Assembly: GCA_031292525.1 (NCBI GenBank)
Contig: JARLGY010000016.1
Location: 62,001 to 126,000, forward strand
DNA length: 64,000 nt
DNA from: Flavipsychrobacter sp.
Lineage (GTDB): Bacteria; Bacteroidota; Bacteroidia; Chitinophagales; Chitinophagaceae
Reading direction: 5' to 3'
Part shown: piece after piece, positions 25,785 to 33,291 of the stretch
Layout of the letters: the number at the start of each line of letters is the position of its first letter
How positions within the stretch are numbered: position 1 is the first letter of the stretch
Translations under genes and position numbers: made by a program
The notes under the pieces: model-generated
Seen by the model: the letters and a program-made list of their open reading frames with translations, nothing else
Database searches by the model: none
Told to the model about the DNA's origin: nothing

Positions 25785-25894
25785 TTTAAACCGCTGCAAA
25801 ATTATCTTTTTATGATTGTTATTAAAGCTTTTTCTGTATTGTATTTATCGATTGCCGCATGACAAACTCTATACAGGCGCAGCAGCGGCAGGCA

Positions 25895-26350
25895 TTAAGA
25901 AAAGTTTCGGAAATGCTTTTTTGCGAATTCGTAACTTAATATAGCTGGTATATAAAAAGTTATATCGGCAATAAATTTTGCAAGTAATAGGCCGGCAAAC
26001 AAATTGCCAATAACCAAGGGTAAATAATATATGAGCAACGGCCTTATTAAAAAGCTGTCAAGCACTTCTGCAATACCAAATTCAACTACAAATGCATGAA
26101 TGTTTTTAAAAAAGGTAATGCTATTATACTTTTTATTGTGTGCATGTAGGGTCTTCTTTGTCCAATAAACATCATTGAAGAGAATATAGCCAAAATAAAA
26201 CAAATTGCCTGCCCATGTGGCCACCAAAGCAATTGCAGTGGCATTATTCCAAATGCGATAGGCAATAATGCCGCCACCAAGGGTTGCCGCAGTTGATAGC
26301 AATTCTGCAGGAAGATAACGTTTCAGCCATTCCTTTATTTTGGCAGTCAT
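25895..26350 (-). CDS. Hypothetical multi-pass membrane protein
   Basis: This 151-residue protein has an amphipathic basic start (KIKEWLKRYLPAELL) and three to four probable membrane helices at about 15-32, 35-56, 90-120 and 122-142. Several charged residues lie between helices (YWTKKTLHAHNKKYN). No family is recognised. The next upstream gene (26376-26834) is 25 bp away on the same strand, so both could share a message. Its 3' end faces the promoter region of the efflux operon. Confidence 0.6.
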   Translation of the reverse strand: MTAKIKEWLKRYLPAELLSTAATLGGGIIAYRIWNNATAIALVATWAGNLFYFGYILFNDVYWTKKTLHAHNKKYNSITFFKNIHAFVVEFGIAEVLDSFLIRPLLIYYLPLVIGNLFAGLLLAKFIADITFYIPAILSYEFAKKHFRNFS

Positions 26351-26375
26351 GCGCTCACTGTAAGTTTAATGCTGT

Positions 26376-26834
26376 TTATGCATAATCTGCAACGGCCGGT
26401 TTCTTTTCAGGTTTCAGTATTACCCGCGATTGTGGGGTAGCCCCATTACTGCCTGGCACTGGCAAGCATATCATTTCATATGCACCAGCATCTATACCTT
26501 TTAGCTGCAGGCCCTGTATCATACTTATTGATGAATCTGTCAGCATCACGTTTATTTCAGCAGCGTTACTATTATTAGTCAGCAAGTAATCTATGCCCAG
26601 GCAACTTACCTGTTTTTCAACCAAGTATCTAACTGCATCTGCACTTAGATATGTATGCTTTTGTCCCGCTGTTATGTATTCTGTATTTGCATCAGAGTTG
26701 CTGGTGCGCAGCAATACTCTGTCTCCCTTTTCTATGGGCAAGTGTTTTAATGCATTACGGGTGATTTCAAGTTTCTGGTCTATAAGGTTAAAAACCTTAA
26801 CTGAGCCAATAATGGCCTTAGCGTTTGTTTTCAT
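26376..26834 (-). CDS. Cyclase/kynurenine-formamidase-fold protein lacking the metal site
   Basis: This 152-residue protein aligns with the C-terminal two thirds of the cyclase family (PF04199). The shared blocks are IEKGDRVLLRTSNSD, TYLSADAVRYLVEKQVSCLGIDYL and the closing CLPVPG-RVIL pattern. The N-terminal HxGTHxDxPxH metal motif is absent. The downstream catalytic positions, normally a His near the LL element and a Glu in the iiEnL element, appear replaced in AEINVMLTDSSISMIQGL. It is therefore probably a catalytically dead scaffold or a remnant. There is no upstream coding sequence that could supply the missing part. Confidence 0.7.
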   Translation of the reverse strand: MKTNAKAIIGSVKVFNLIDQKLEITRNALKHLPIEKGDRVLLRTSNSDANTEYITAGQKHTYLSADAVRYLVEKQVSCLGIDYLLTNNSNAAEINVMLTDSSISMIQGLQLKGIDAGAYEMICLPVPGSNGATPQSRVILKPEKKPAVADYA

Positions 26835-26954
26835 TTTTCTATATATACTGCGGGAGTTTCTCCTCCCTTACTGCATAATAATTATGCCAACCCCGAATAC
26901 TATATTTAACCTTGCGGGGGTACCAAAAAAACTTAATACTTGGAGAAATCAGGC

Positions 26955-27167
26955 CTAATAAACATCACAATTCCACGTTTCACCCGGTACCGTATTGGTG
27001 TTTTCGTTGCATTGGTTTTTGGCATCTCTTTTACTTTGGTTGCCCAGGTCTTTATTATAAATTGCTATGCCATTATATGTGCAGGCACAGTGGTAATCTT
27101 TTTTACAAGAGGTCATTAATATGGTTCCTGCGATAGTGAGGAGTATAGCGTAGGTGGCTTTTTTCAT
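26955..27167 (-). CDS. Small Cys-containing lipoprotein
   Basis: This 70-residue lipoprotein has signal MKKATYAILLTIAGTIL and lipobox MTSC. The mature part has the spaced cysteines HCACTYNG, KNQC and WNCDVY, which could form disulfides in the periplasm. Similar short lipoproteins with a CxC start are common in Chitinophagaceae and have no known function. Confidence 0.7.
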   Translation of the reverse strand: MKKATYAILLTIAGTILMTSCKKDYHCACTYNGIAIYNKDLGNQSKRDAKNQCNENTNTVPGETWNCDVY

Positions 27168-27264
27168 AAGTTATTTTATTGTTCGTGGATAGGCGATAAA
27201 TGTAAACATAAATTCAATGTTATGCTAGCACACTGCTATAAAAGCTATTGTCTTTTCAACATTA

Positions 27265-27294
27265 TTTGTAGTCAATATTGTTTGCTTAAATTTG
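27265..27294 (+). promoter_or_regulatory. Complete Bacteroidota promoter (TTTG, 18 nt, TAAATTTG)
   Basis: The -33 element TTTG is at 27265-27268 and the -7 element TAAATTTG at 27287-27294, separated by 18 nt and 19 nt before the ATG at 27313. This is the best full match to the Bacteroidota consensus seen in the window. Confidence 0.65.
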
Positions 27295-27312
27295 GAGTTA
27301 TAAATTATTTCA

Positions 27313-27552
27313 ATGGCTGAAAATAGAATGAAATGCCACATCTTTCACGGTGAGCACGAAAAGGTGCAACAGGAAATGAATGAATTGCTGGAAAGTAAAA
27401 AGAATATAAAAATACATTCTGTTGTGCAGTCACAAAGCGCAGTTGAAGCTAAAGACGGAGGATTGCCCCTCCTGCTTATAACCATTACGCTGCTCTACGC
27501 AGATCTAGATGTGGAACGTGAGCACATCCTAGGCTTTACAGACAGAAGATAA
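27313..27552 (+). CDS. Small hypothetical protein
   Basis: This 79-residue soluble protein has no known family. It begins with a polar helical part (MKCHIFHGEHEKVQQEMNEL). A beta strand (IKIHSVVQSQS) and a hydrophobic strand LPLLLITITLLYAD follow, giving a compact alpha/beta pattern like that of small ferredoxin-like folds. The strong promoter directly upstream makes it more credible than its size suggests. The next gene converges 2 bp after its stop. Confidence 0.65.
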   Translation: MAENRMKCHIFHGEHEKVQQEMNELLESKKNIKIHSVVQSQSAVEAKDGGLPLLLITITLLYADLDVEREHILGFTDRR

Positions 27553-27554
27553 GT

Positions 27555-28415
27555 TTACTTTATACTTTCTGTGGGGGTACTACTTACAGGGGTAAATGAA
27601 GGATTATGTTTTGTAGTAGGTATAATAAAGCCTAAGCTTAAAATAAGCTCGTAAGTACCAAAATTTTGTTTGGCACGGCCATCGTAAACTAGCAGATGAC
27701 TGTAGCGAGCGTAATCTACTTTTTGTGAAAATTCAAGATAGGCGTATTTCATTACAGTTACACGTACTGCCGTTTCTGCACCTGTGTTCCAGCCACCTAG
27801 CTGAAACTGCTGTGCGTTTATATGCCCAAAAAGGTCGTTCTGTACGTGAGGTATTACAGGGCCTATACCTGCTTTCCCTGTAAGATCTATCTTTAGATTG
27901 CGTGTCTTTGCATTGTAAACCGGCACTCTCTTCACTAAATTGAACAGGAGGAAATTTGCTCCATTATTTAAAAAGTAATAGAAGCCATTGCTCTCTGCAA
28001 AGTTGATTTGTTCATCAACACTCTTATTAGCTAAAGTGCCTTTAAGGTGCACCTGTTGACCATCCGCAATAAGGTACTTGGTATGGTCAAAATTGATCTC
28101 AATTCCCAAGTCCTGTTTTTTATTGAAGTAATAGCCGAGACGGTAATTGTATTGAGGTATGGTAAATGCTTTGTGAAAAAGACCTTCATCCCAGCCCCTA
28201 TGATCATGTGCGTTTACATGCACCATTTGGTAGTTGTTGCCTAGTCCTGGTTGGTTTATTGTAACGGTCGATTTGGTGTACCATTCTGTATTATATCCCC
28301 AGCTAAAATATATGGAACCTGTACGATCTTTTTTATTTTTAGCGCTTGACTGGGTAGATATGAACAGAAAAATGGAAAATAGCAGCACTGTTGCTGCCCG
28401 GAATTGAATACGCAT
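27555..28415 (-). CDS. Putative outer-membrane beta-barrel protein
   Basis: This 286-residue exported protein has a signal peptide (about 1-25). The mature chain has alternating amphipathic strands rich in Tyr, Phe and Asn (SIYFSWGYNTEWY, YNYRLGYYFNKKQDLGIEI, YLEFSQKVDYARY) and an aromatic strand near the end (YELILSLGFIIP), followed by a short disordered tail. The pattern fits an 8- to 10-strand barrel. No specific family is recognised. The stop codon is 2 bp from the convergent small gene. Confidence 0.65.
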   Translation of the reverse strand: MRIQFRAATVLLFSIFLFISTQSSAKNKKDRTGSIYFSWGYNTEWYTKSTVTINQPGLGNNYQMVHVNAHDHRGWDEGLFHKAFTIPQYNYRLGYYFNKKQDLGIEINFDHTKYLIADGQQVHLKGTLANKSVDEQINFAESNGFYYFLNNGANFLLFNLVKRVPVYNAKTRNLKIDLTGKAGIGPVIPHVQNDLFGHINAQQFQLGGWNTGAETAVRVTVMKYAYLEFSQKVDYARYSHLLVYDGRAKQNFGTYELILSLGFIIPTTKHNPSFTPVSSTPTESIK

Positions 28416-28467
28416 TATAAATTATTTACGGCCGCAAAGATACGTGTAATGACACATATACTACTCG

Positions 28468-29025
28468 TCATTCTCCCATAAAACTTTTTATCAATCCTAG
28501 CCATTGCTCATCTGTTACATTTACCCAGTTATCTGCATTGCCCGAAATCGCTTTTTTAAGGTTTCTTACATGGCATGTCGCGGACAGGTATACATTCCTT
28601 CTGTCACATACAAAAGTCACTGAAGCACATTCTGAGTTGTAAATAATACCCTCGTCTTCCTGGCAAGGCAGGTATATGCGCATACCTATGCTTTCATAGT
28701 CTGTATCCGGATCATAATCATATTCCACAGTGTCTATCAGTGCATAGCTCCATATATCACCTACTTGATATTTGTCCGGGTCCAGTTGCACCATGTCGTG
28801 CGTATGGGCTTTACGGTGCAGTACTTTTTTATGCTTATCAGTAAGGGCAAAGGTGATGTCTGCTGCAAGGCCGTTCTTCCAATTATTTGCCTCCAGCATA
28901 TTATCCTTCATATCAAGGAACCATGATGCGGCTTCATCCATATCCTGGGCGCTAACCGCATGTGCGAAATCTTTGAATATTCCTTTATATTGTTCCGGTA
29001 CAAGTGGGTGGTGCCCAGCATCCAT
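28468..29025 (-). CDS. Uncharacterised protein, paralog of 17906-18517
   Basis: This 185-residue soluble protein has the same ordered landmarks as the product of 17906-18517: HPLVPEQ, a Trp followed by ITFALTDKHKK, the central DIWSYALIDTVEY, ESIGMRIYLP, a basic strand region DRRNVYLSATCHVRN, and the C-terminal VTDEQWLGLIKSFM. It differs by an acidic central loop (DYDPDTDYES). There is no signal peptide. Two divergent copies in one window point to a lineage-specific family with an unknown task. Confidence 0.7.
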   Translation of the reverse strand: MDAGHHPLVPEQYKGIFKDFAHAVSAQDMDEAASWFLDMKDNMLEANNWKNGLAADITFALTDKHKKVLHRKAHTHDMVQLDPDKYQVGDIWSYALIDTVEYDYDPDTDYESIGMRIYLPCQEDEGIIYNSECASVTFVCDRRNVYLSATCHVRNLKKAISGNADNWVNVTDEQWLGLIKSFMGE

Positions 29026-29103
29026 AGGTGTAATATTTTATTGCTAATACAATATAATGTATAAAGTAATTGCCTCCAACTTCCTGCCTACCTCCAACCT
29101 GTA

Positions 29104-29111
29104 TATCTTTA
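29104..29111 (+). promoter_or_regulatory. -7 box (TATCTTTA) of BaiN-like gene
   Basis: A near-consensus TAnnTTTG box ends 19 nt before the ATG at 29130 and supports that start. An upstream in-frame start (29070) would place the box inside the coding region. Confidence 0.4.
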
Positions 29112-29129
29112 CAACAATTATTAGTATTG

Positions 29130-30338
29130 ATGAAAATAGCCATTATAGGAGCCGGGGCAGCTGGGTGTTTTGCTGCCGCCAATATTGTACCCCTGCCAGG
29201 TTTGGAAGTGGTTGTTTATGAGAAAACAGGCAAGCCCTTGCAAAAAGTAAAGGCATCGGGTGGCGGGCGCTGCAACGTTACACATGCTATCTTTGATGTA
29301 CCCGAACTTATTACCCGGTATCCCCGTGGCAAGCAGTTATTGCGGAAAACTTTGTACCAATTTAGTCCGCAGCATACCATCAACTGGTTTGAAGAAAGGG
29401 GGGTGTCCTTAAAAACAGAAGCTGATGGGCGTATGTTTCCTACAACAGACAGTAGTGAAACAATTATGGAATGCATTCTGGAAGAAATGCATAAAAGGGA
29501 GGTGCATATTGCATACCATAAGCAAGTGGTGAAAATTGAGAAAACAGAAAAATTTGTGGTCTGTTTTGCTGACAAGACTACCGCAATCGCAGATAGGGTA
29601 TTGATCACAACCGGGGGCTTTCCTAAAGCAGAGCAATATCAATGGTTGCAGACATTGGGGCATACTATACAAACCCCTGTCCCTTCCCTCTTCACATTCA
29701 ATATGCCAAAACATCCTATAACAGAACTTATGGGAGTAAGTGTATCCAATGCAACAGTAAAAATAGCAGGCACCAAAATAGCAGAGCATGGTCCCTTACT
29801 CATTACGCATTGGGGTATGAGCGGCCCCGCAGTTTTGCGTACTTCTGCATGGGCTGCAAGAGAACTTAATATGCGTAATTATGAGTTTGATATATTGGTG
29901 AACTGGCTGGGTGATGCCACAGAAGCTGATGTACGCAATACCATTTTGAAGGCACGGATTGATTATGGCAAACAACTATTAAGGAACAAGAATATTTATA
30001 ACCTTCCGCGCCGTCTGTGGGAATATCTGCTTGCCGATAGCGGGGTAGGGGAAGATACACGGTGGGGAGAGTTGCCTGCTAACGCTCAAAATAAATTGAT
30101 AGAACGGCTGGTTCGCAATCTATATAGTATAAAAGGCAAAACTACTTTTAAAGAAGAATTTGTAACATGCGGAGGGATATCGTTAGGAGAAATTGATGCG
30201 GCCACCCTTGAGAGTAAAATAGTTCCAGGACTCTACTTTGCAGGTGAGGTGATGGATGCGGACGGTATTACCGGTGGATTTAATTTTCAGAATGCATGGA
30301 GTAGTGCTTTTATAGCAGCCGAAAATGTGATAAAATAA
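29130..30338 (+). CDS. HI0933/BaiN-family FAD-dependent oxidoreductase
   Basis: This 402-residue flavoprotein starts with the FAD-binding motif KIAIIGAGAAGCFAA. The family motif KVKASGGGRCNVTHA follows near residue 38, with FTTGG-type TTGGFPKAEQ near 155. Near the C-terminus, GLYFAGEVMDADGITGGFN closes the FAD domain. The family (HI0933, YhiN, BaiN) reduces C=C bonds in some gut bacteria, but in most bacteria the substrate is unknown. The start is set by the -7 box and by the motif directly behind the ATG. Confidence 0.92.
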   Translation: MKIAIIGAGAAGCFAAANIVPLPGLEVVVYEKTGKPLQKVKASGGGRCNVTHAIFDVPELITRYPRGKQLLRKTLYQFSPQHTINWFEERGVSLKTEADGRMFPTTDSSETIMECILEEMHKREVHIAYHKQVVKIEKTEKFVVCFADKTTAIADRVLITTGGFPKAEQYQWLQTLGHTIQTPVPSLFTFNMPKHPITELMGVSVSNATVKIAGTKIAEHGPLLITHWGMSGPAVLRTSAWAARELNMRNYEFDILVNWLGDATEADVRNTILKARIDYGKQLLRNKNIYNLPRRLWEYLLADSGVGEDTRWGELPANAQNKLIERLVRNLYSIKGKTTFKEEFVTCGGISLGEIDAATLESKIVPGLYFAGEVMDADGITGGFNFQNAWSSAFIAAENVIK

Positions 30339-30397
30339 ACTACAGAGCATTAAACTTTGGCACGGTGTTTTTATCAAACCATCGATAAAAACTTTCT

Positions 30398-30700
30398 ATG
30401 AAAAGCATCATGAAAAAAATGTTTCTGGTTACAGCTATCGCACTTACGTGTGGTTCTTTAACAAGCTCAGCGCAGATATATGTAAAGGTGCGTCCTACGC
30501 ACGAAACTGTAGTTCGTACTGAAGCTCCCAGCCCACGACACGTTTGGATAGACGAAGATTGGCGTGCAAGGCATGGTCACTATGAATACTCCGGAGGCCA
30601 TTGGGCAGTACCACCACACGATGGCATGGTTTGGCACGCAGGTTCTTGGCGCGAAACCCCTCATGGTCATCAGTGGAGAGCAGGCCATTGGGGCCGTTAA
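30398..30700 (+). CDS. YXWGXW-repeat protein, copy 1
   Basis: This 100-residue exported protein has a signal peptide about 1-25 (GSLTSSAQ). The mature part is rich in Trp, His and Arg, with the repeated WxxGxW-like units HVWIDEDWRARHGHYEY, HWAVPP, WHAGSWRETP and WRAGHWG. YXWGXW proteins (PF12779) are small envelope proteins of unknown role. The first of three tandem paralogs, each 100 residues. It differs from copies 2 and 3 in having more His (GHQWRAGHW) and fewer prolines. Confidence 0.85.
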   Translation: MKSIMKKMFLVTAIALTCGSLTSSAQIYVKVRPTHETVVRTEAPSPRHVWIDEDWRARHGHYEYSGGHWAVPPHDGMVWHAGSWRETPHGHQWRAGHWGR

Positions 30701-30756
30701 TTAGCTAAAGTTTTATTTGGTATAGATGAATAGTTTAACAATTAAAAACTAATAAC

Positions 30757-31059
30757 ATGAGAAACACAGCAAAAGCAGTATTCTTCGCACTGGCCCTTAC
30801 AGCCGTAGGTACTTCGGTTACAAGCTCTGCACAGATATATGTAAATATCCGTCCTCGGCATGAAGTGATTGTAGCTCGCCCAGCACCACCTAGCCCACGC
30901 CACGTGTGGGTTGAGGAAGAATGGAGACCTAATCACGGTCACTATGAATACGCTGGTGGTTATTGGGCAGCACCTCCCCGTCCGGGCGTAGTCTGGGTGC
31001 CTGGTCACTGGCGCGATACACCTCGTGGTTCTGTTTGGATCGCAGGTCACTGGCGTTAA
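30757..31059 (+). CDS. YXWGXW-repeat protein, copy 2
   Basis: This 100-residue exported paralog has a different signal peptide (MRNTAKAVFFALALTAVGT). The mature part has RPRHEVIVARPAPPSPRHVW, a repeat unit beginning VEEEWRPNHGHYEYAGGYW, and WVPGHWRDTPRGSVWIAGHW. Compared with copy 1, the acidic DEDWRARHG is changed to EEEWRPNHG. The gene begins 56 bp after copy 1 and is followed by two hairpins. Confidence 0.85.
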   Translation: MRNTAKAVFFALALTAVGTSVTSSAQIYVNIRPRHEVIVARPAPPSPRHVWVEEEWRPNHGHYEYAGGYWAAPPRPGVVWVPGHWRDTPRGSVWIAGHWR

Positions 31060-31080
31060 TGAATTAATTATTATATATAA

Positions 31081-31150
31081 CGAAGGGTTCTCTTATTGAG
31101 AACCTTTCGCATTTCAATACAACCAAGGGTTCCCCTCAACAGGAACCCTT
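31081..31150 (+). terminator. Two tandem related hairpins between YXWGXW copies 2 and 3
   Basis: The first hairpin (31081-31109) has arms CGAAGGGTTCTC and GAGAACCTTTCG. The second (31125-31150) has arms AAGGGTTCC and GGAACCCTT. Each is followed by CGCATTT rather than a plain T run. They share the AAGGGTTC arm, so one hairpin looks like a degenerate copy of the other. Confidence 0.5.
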
Positions 31151-31240
31151 CGCATTTAAAGATATGTTGATTATTTATTTATATTTTTTTAAATATTGGG
31201 GCATGAAATTTATACCTCCTTGATTATAATAAACAAACAC

Positions 31241-31543
31241 ATGCAAAACATAACGAAAAAAATGATCCTGGGTGTAGCCATTGCGCTTACTTGCGGTTCA
31301 CTGACCAGTTCAGCACAAATTTTTGTAAGCGTTCGTCCTCGCCACGATGTGATAGTAGAACGTCCAGCACCGCCTAGCCCCCGCCACGTATGGATAGATG
31401 AAGACTGGCGTGCGAGACACGGTCATTATGAATATGCAGGCGGCCGTTGGGAAGCGCCTCCCCGTCCAGGTAATCAATGGCGTCCCGGTCACTGGCGTGA
31501 AACACCCCGTGGCTCTGTATGGGTAGCTGGTCACTGGCGTTAG
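31241..31543 (+). CDS. YXWGXW-repeat protein, copy 3
   Basis: This 100-residue exported paralog has signal MQNITKKMILGVAIALTCGS and mature repeats DEDWRARHGHYEYAGGRWEA, WRPGHWRETPRG and WVAGHW. It is closest to copy 1 in the signal peptide (ALTCGSLTSSAQ) and to copy 2 in the repeats, as if copies have exchanged segments. The ATG at 31241 gives the same 100-residue length as its siblings, so an upstream in-frame start (31196) is rejected. A 23-bp palindrome follows 10 bp later. Confidence 0.85.
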   Translation: MQNITKKMILGVAIALTCGSLTSSAQIFVSVRPRHDVIVERPAPPSPRHVWIDEDWRARHGHYEYAGGRWEAPPRPGNQWRPGHWRETPRGSVWVAGHWR

Positions 31544-31552
31544 AATTATAAT

Positions 31553-31602
31553 GTAAACTAAAGAGACTGTCTCAATTTTTTGAGACAGTCTCTTTAGTTT
31601 AC
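31553..31602. terminator. Perfect 23-bp palindromic hairpin
   Basis: A 23-nt arm at 31553-31575 (it begins GTAAACTAAAGAG and ends CTGTCTCAA) is matched by its exact complement at 31580-31602 around a TTTT loop. It lies between YXWGXW copy 3 and the converging aldo/keto reductase. It may serve as a bidirectional terminator, but it is longer than any other in the window. Confidence 0.65.
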
Positions 31603-31674
31603 ATGAGGCTTGCTTGATACGTGTATTCGTTTAAGCGATACTCAAAGCGTTCATTTTTTTTGATACAACCTCTT

Positions 31675-32733
31675 TTATTTCCTGGAGTTTTCCGCTATGC
31701 TTTGGTGCACCTGGTTCAGTACCCGGTCAGCACTTTGCCTTTCAACCATCCACCCGGGGTACTCCTTATTAAGTGCGCTTACTTTGTTTAGCTGCTCAAG
31801 GTCCTCAGTAGTTAGCGCTATTTCTGTCGACTTAATATTATCTAGAAGCTGCTGTTGTTTTTTTGCACCTATTATTGTGCTGGTAACCGGTGCCTGGTGG
31901 CGTACCCATGCCAAGGCTATCTGTGCAACGCTTGAGTTGTGTTCCTTGCCAATAGCATTCAGCACATCAATGATATCGTAGGCCTTTTCTTTATTTATTG
32001 GAGGAAAATCAAACTCATCCCTGCGCGAATCACCTGCTTTTTCAATTCCCCTCTGGTACTTGCCACTTAAAAAACCACCCGCCAACGGGCTCCATGGCAT
32101 CACAGCAAGTTTTTGGTCTGTTGCCATAGGCAATATTTCGCGCTCCACATCGCGTCCGGCAAGTGAGTAGAAGTACTGTAGCCCTTCAAATTTGTTCCAG
32201 CCGTTCTTTTCGGCTATTCCTTGTGCCTTCATTACCATCCATGCAGGCCAGTTACAAACAGCTACATATCTTACCTTCCCTGCTACCACAACATCGTTGA
32301 GTGCACGCATTGTTTGCTCCAGGTTGGTGAAGGGGTCCACGCCATGTACGTACAGTATATCTACATGGTTGGTTTGTAATCTTTCAAGACTTTCATCAAT
32401 AGATTGCATAATGTGATAACGGCTCAATCCCACATTGTTCTGCCCCTCGCCCATACGGCCACGCACCTTAGTGGCTATTACCACTTCATTGCGTCTGATG
32501 CCCAGGTCTTTTAAAGATTGGCCAAGCAGTTGTTCTGATGCACCGAAAGAATAAACATTCGCTGTGTCTATAAAATTGATCCCGTTGTCAATAGCGGTTT
32601 TTATTAAGGTATTTACTGCTTGCTGATCCAACGTGCCTATTGCTTTCCAATAACCTTCACCTCCAAATGTCATAGCACCAAGGCAAAGCTCAGATACTAC
32701 CATGCCTGTATTGCCAAAATAATTGTATTTCAT
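31675..32733 (-). CDS. Aldo/keto reductase
   Basis: This 352-residue NADPH-dependent reductase acts on aldehydes or ketones. The catalytic tetrad is visible as Asp in NFIDTANVYSFG, Tyr of the same block, Lys in VVIATKVRGRMG and His in DILYVHGVDP. The closing cofactor-binding region PVTSTIIGAKKQQQLLDN is typical of the AKR12/13-like (Tas/YajO) group. The length is normal, and the substrate is not deducible. Confidence 0.93.
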   Translation of the reverse strand: MKYNYFGNTGMVVSELCLGAMTFGGEGYWKAIGTLDQQAVNTLIKTAIDNGINFIDTANVYSFGASEQLLGQSLKDLGIRRNEVVIATKVRGRMGEGQNNVGLSRYHIMQSIDESLERLQTNHVDILYVHGVDPFTNLEQTMRALNDVVVAGKVRYVAVCNWPAWMVMKAQGIAEKNGWNKFEGLQYFYSLAGRDVEREILPMATDQKLAVMPWSPLAGGFLSGKYQRGIEKAGDSRRDEFDFPPINKEKAYDIIDVLNAIGKEHNSSVAQIALAWVRHQAPVTSTIIGAKKQQQLLDNIKSTEIALTTEDLEQLNKVSALNKEYPGWMVERQSADRVLNQVHQSIAENSRK

Positions 32734-32955
32734 GTTGCGGATTTTATTTACAAAAATAGACTGTGTTTTACACGCCCACCTTCTTTATTGCTTATATACC
32801 TATTCGTATTTCTGTCAATCGTTATGTGCTTTATTCCCCAATTCGAGGAATTGTGTTTTATTTTTTATCATTTTAAATCGTCGATAATTAAACAATGATT
32901 TATTATTTATGTTTGGCACGATGTTATAGATTTACATTATACAAGTATAAGACTG
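32734..32955 (+). other. AT-rich intergenic region
   Basis: This stretch of 222 bases holds the start region of the aldo/keto reductase gene and the upstream region of the small gene at 32956. I see AT-rich runs and several loose TTG/TTTG elements (e.g. around 32910) but no clear promoter pair, hairpin or RNA gene. Confidence 0.3.
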
Positions 32956-33210
32956 ATGGAATTCGCTGATTTTGAGAACCATATACTTAATCTGGTGGGT
33001 AAAGACCACTTCGGAATGTATTGTTATCTGTTGCCGTCCATAAAAGTGGTATTCCGGGTTCGGTTTATACACATCCTACATTCAGGTTTTAATATTCCCA
33101 CAGCTTACGATCAGCTTAATATTGCGGCAAAACTTCCCGACAAGAATTTTCAGCGTTACCTCAATTTTATCTCAGCTAAAACTGCAGGACAGAAGCTTGT
33201 GCAGTTGTAA
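32956..33210 (+). CDS. Small hypothetical protein
   Basis: This 84-residue protein has no known family. The first half alternates hydrophobic and charged residues (ILNLVGKDHFGMYCYLLPSI, then VVFRVRFIHILHSG). The second half has helical segments (YDQLNIAAKLPDKNFQRYLNFI). There is no signal peptide or clear membrane helix. It sits between the aldo/keto reductase and the cytochrome b gene and could precede the latter in one transcript (81 bp gap). Support is codon use and composition only. Confidence 0.45.
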   Translation: MEFADFENHILNLVGKDHFGMYCYLLPSIKVVFRVRFIHILHSGFNIPTAYDQLNIAAKLPDKNFQRYLNFISAKTAGQKLVQL

Positions 33211-33291
33211 GTTATGCATCGAACAAAATATGGTGTGTAGCAAATTGTATCCCCTTTTATAGTTAATTTCAATTTGTAATCATGCTACAAT

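Noticed and set aside
30467-31534. Minus-strand frames opposite the YXWGXW genes
   Set aside because: They are shadows of Trp/His-rich coding DNA, present in all three copies for that reason, with no start or signal features.
31553-31602. Palindrome as insertion-sequence end
   Set aside because: No transposase, target duplication or second end is visible, so a terminator is the simpler reading.
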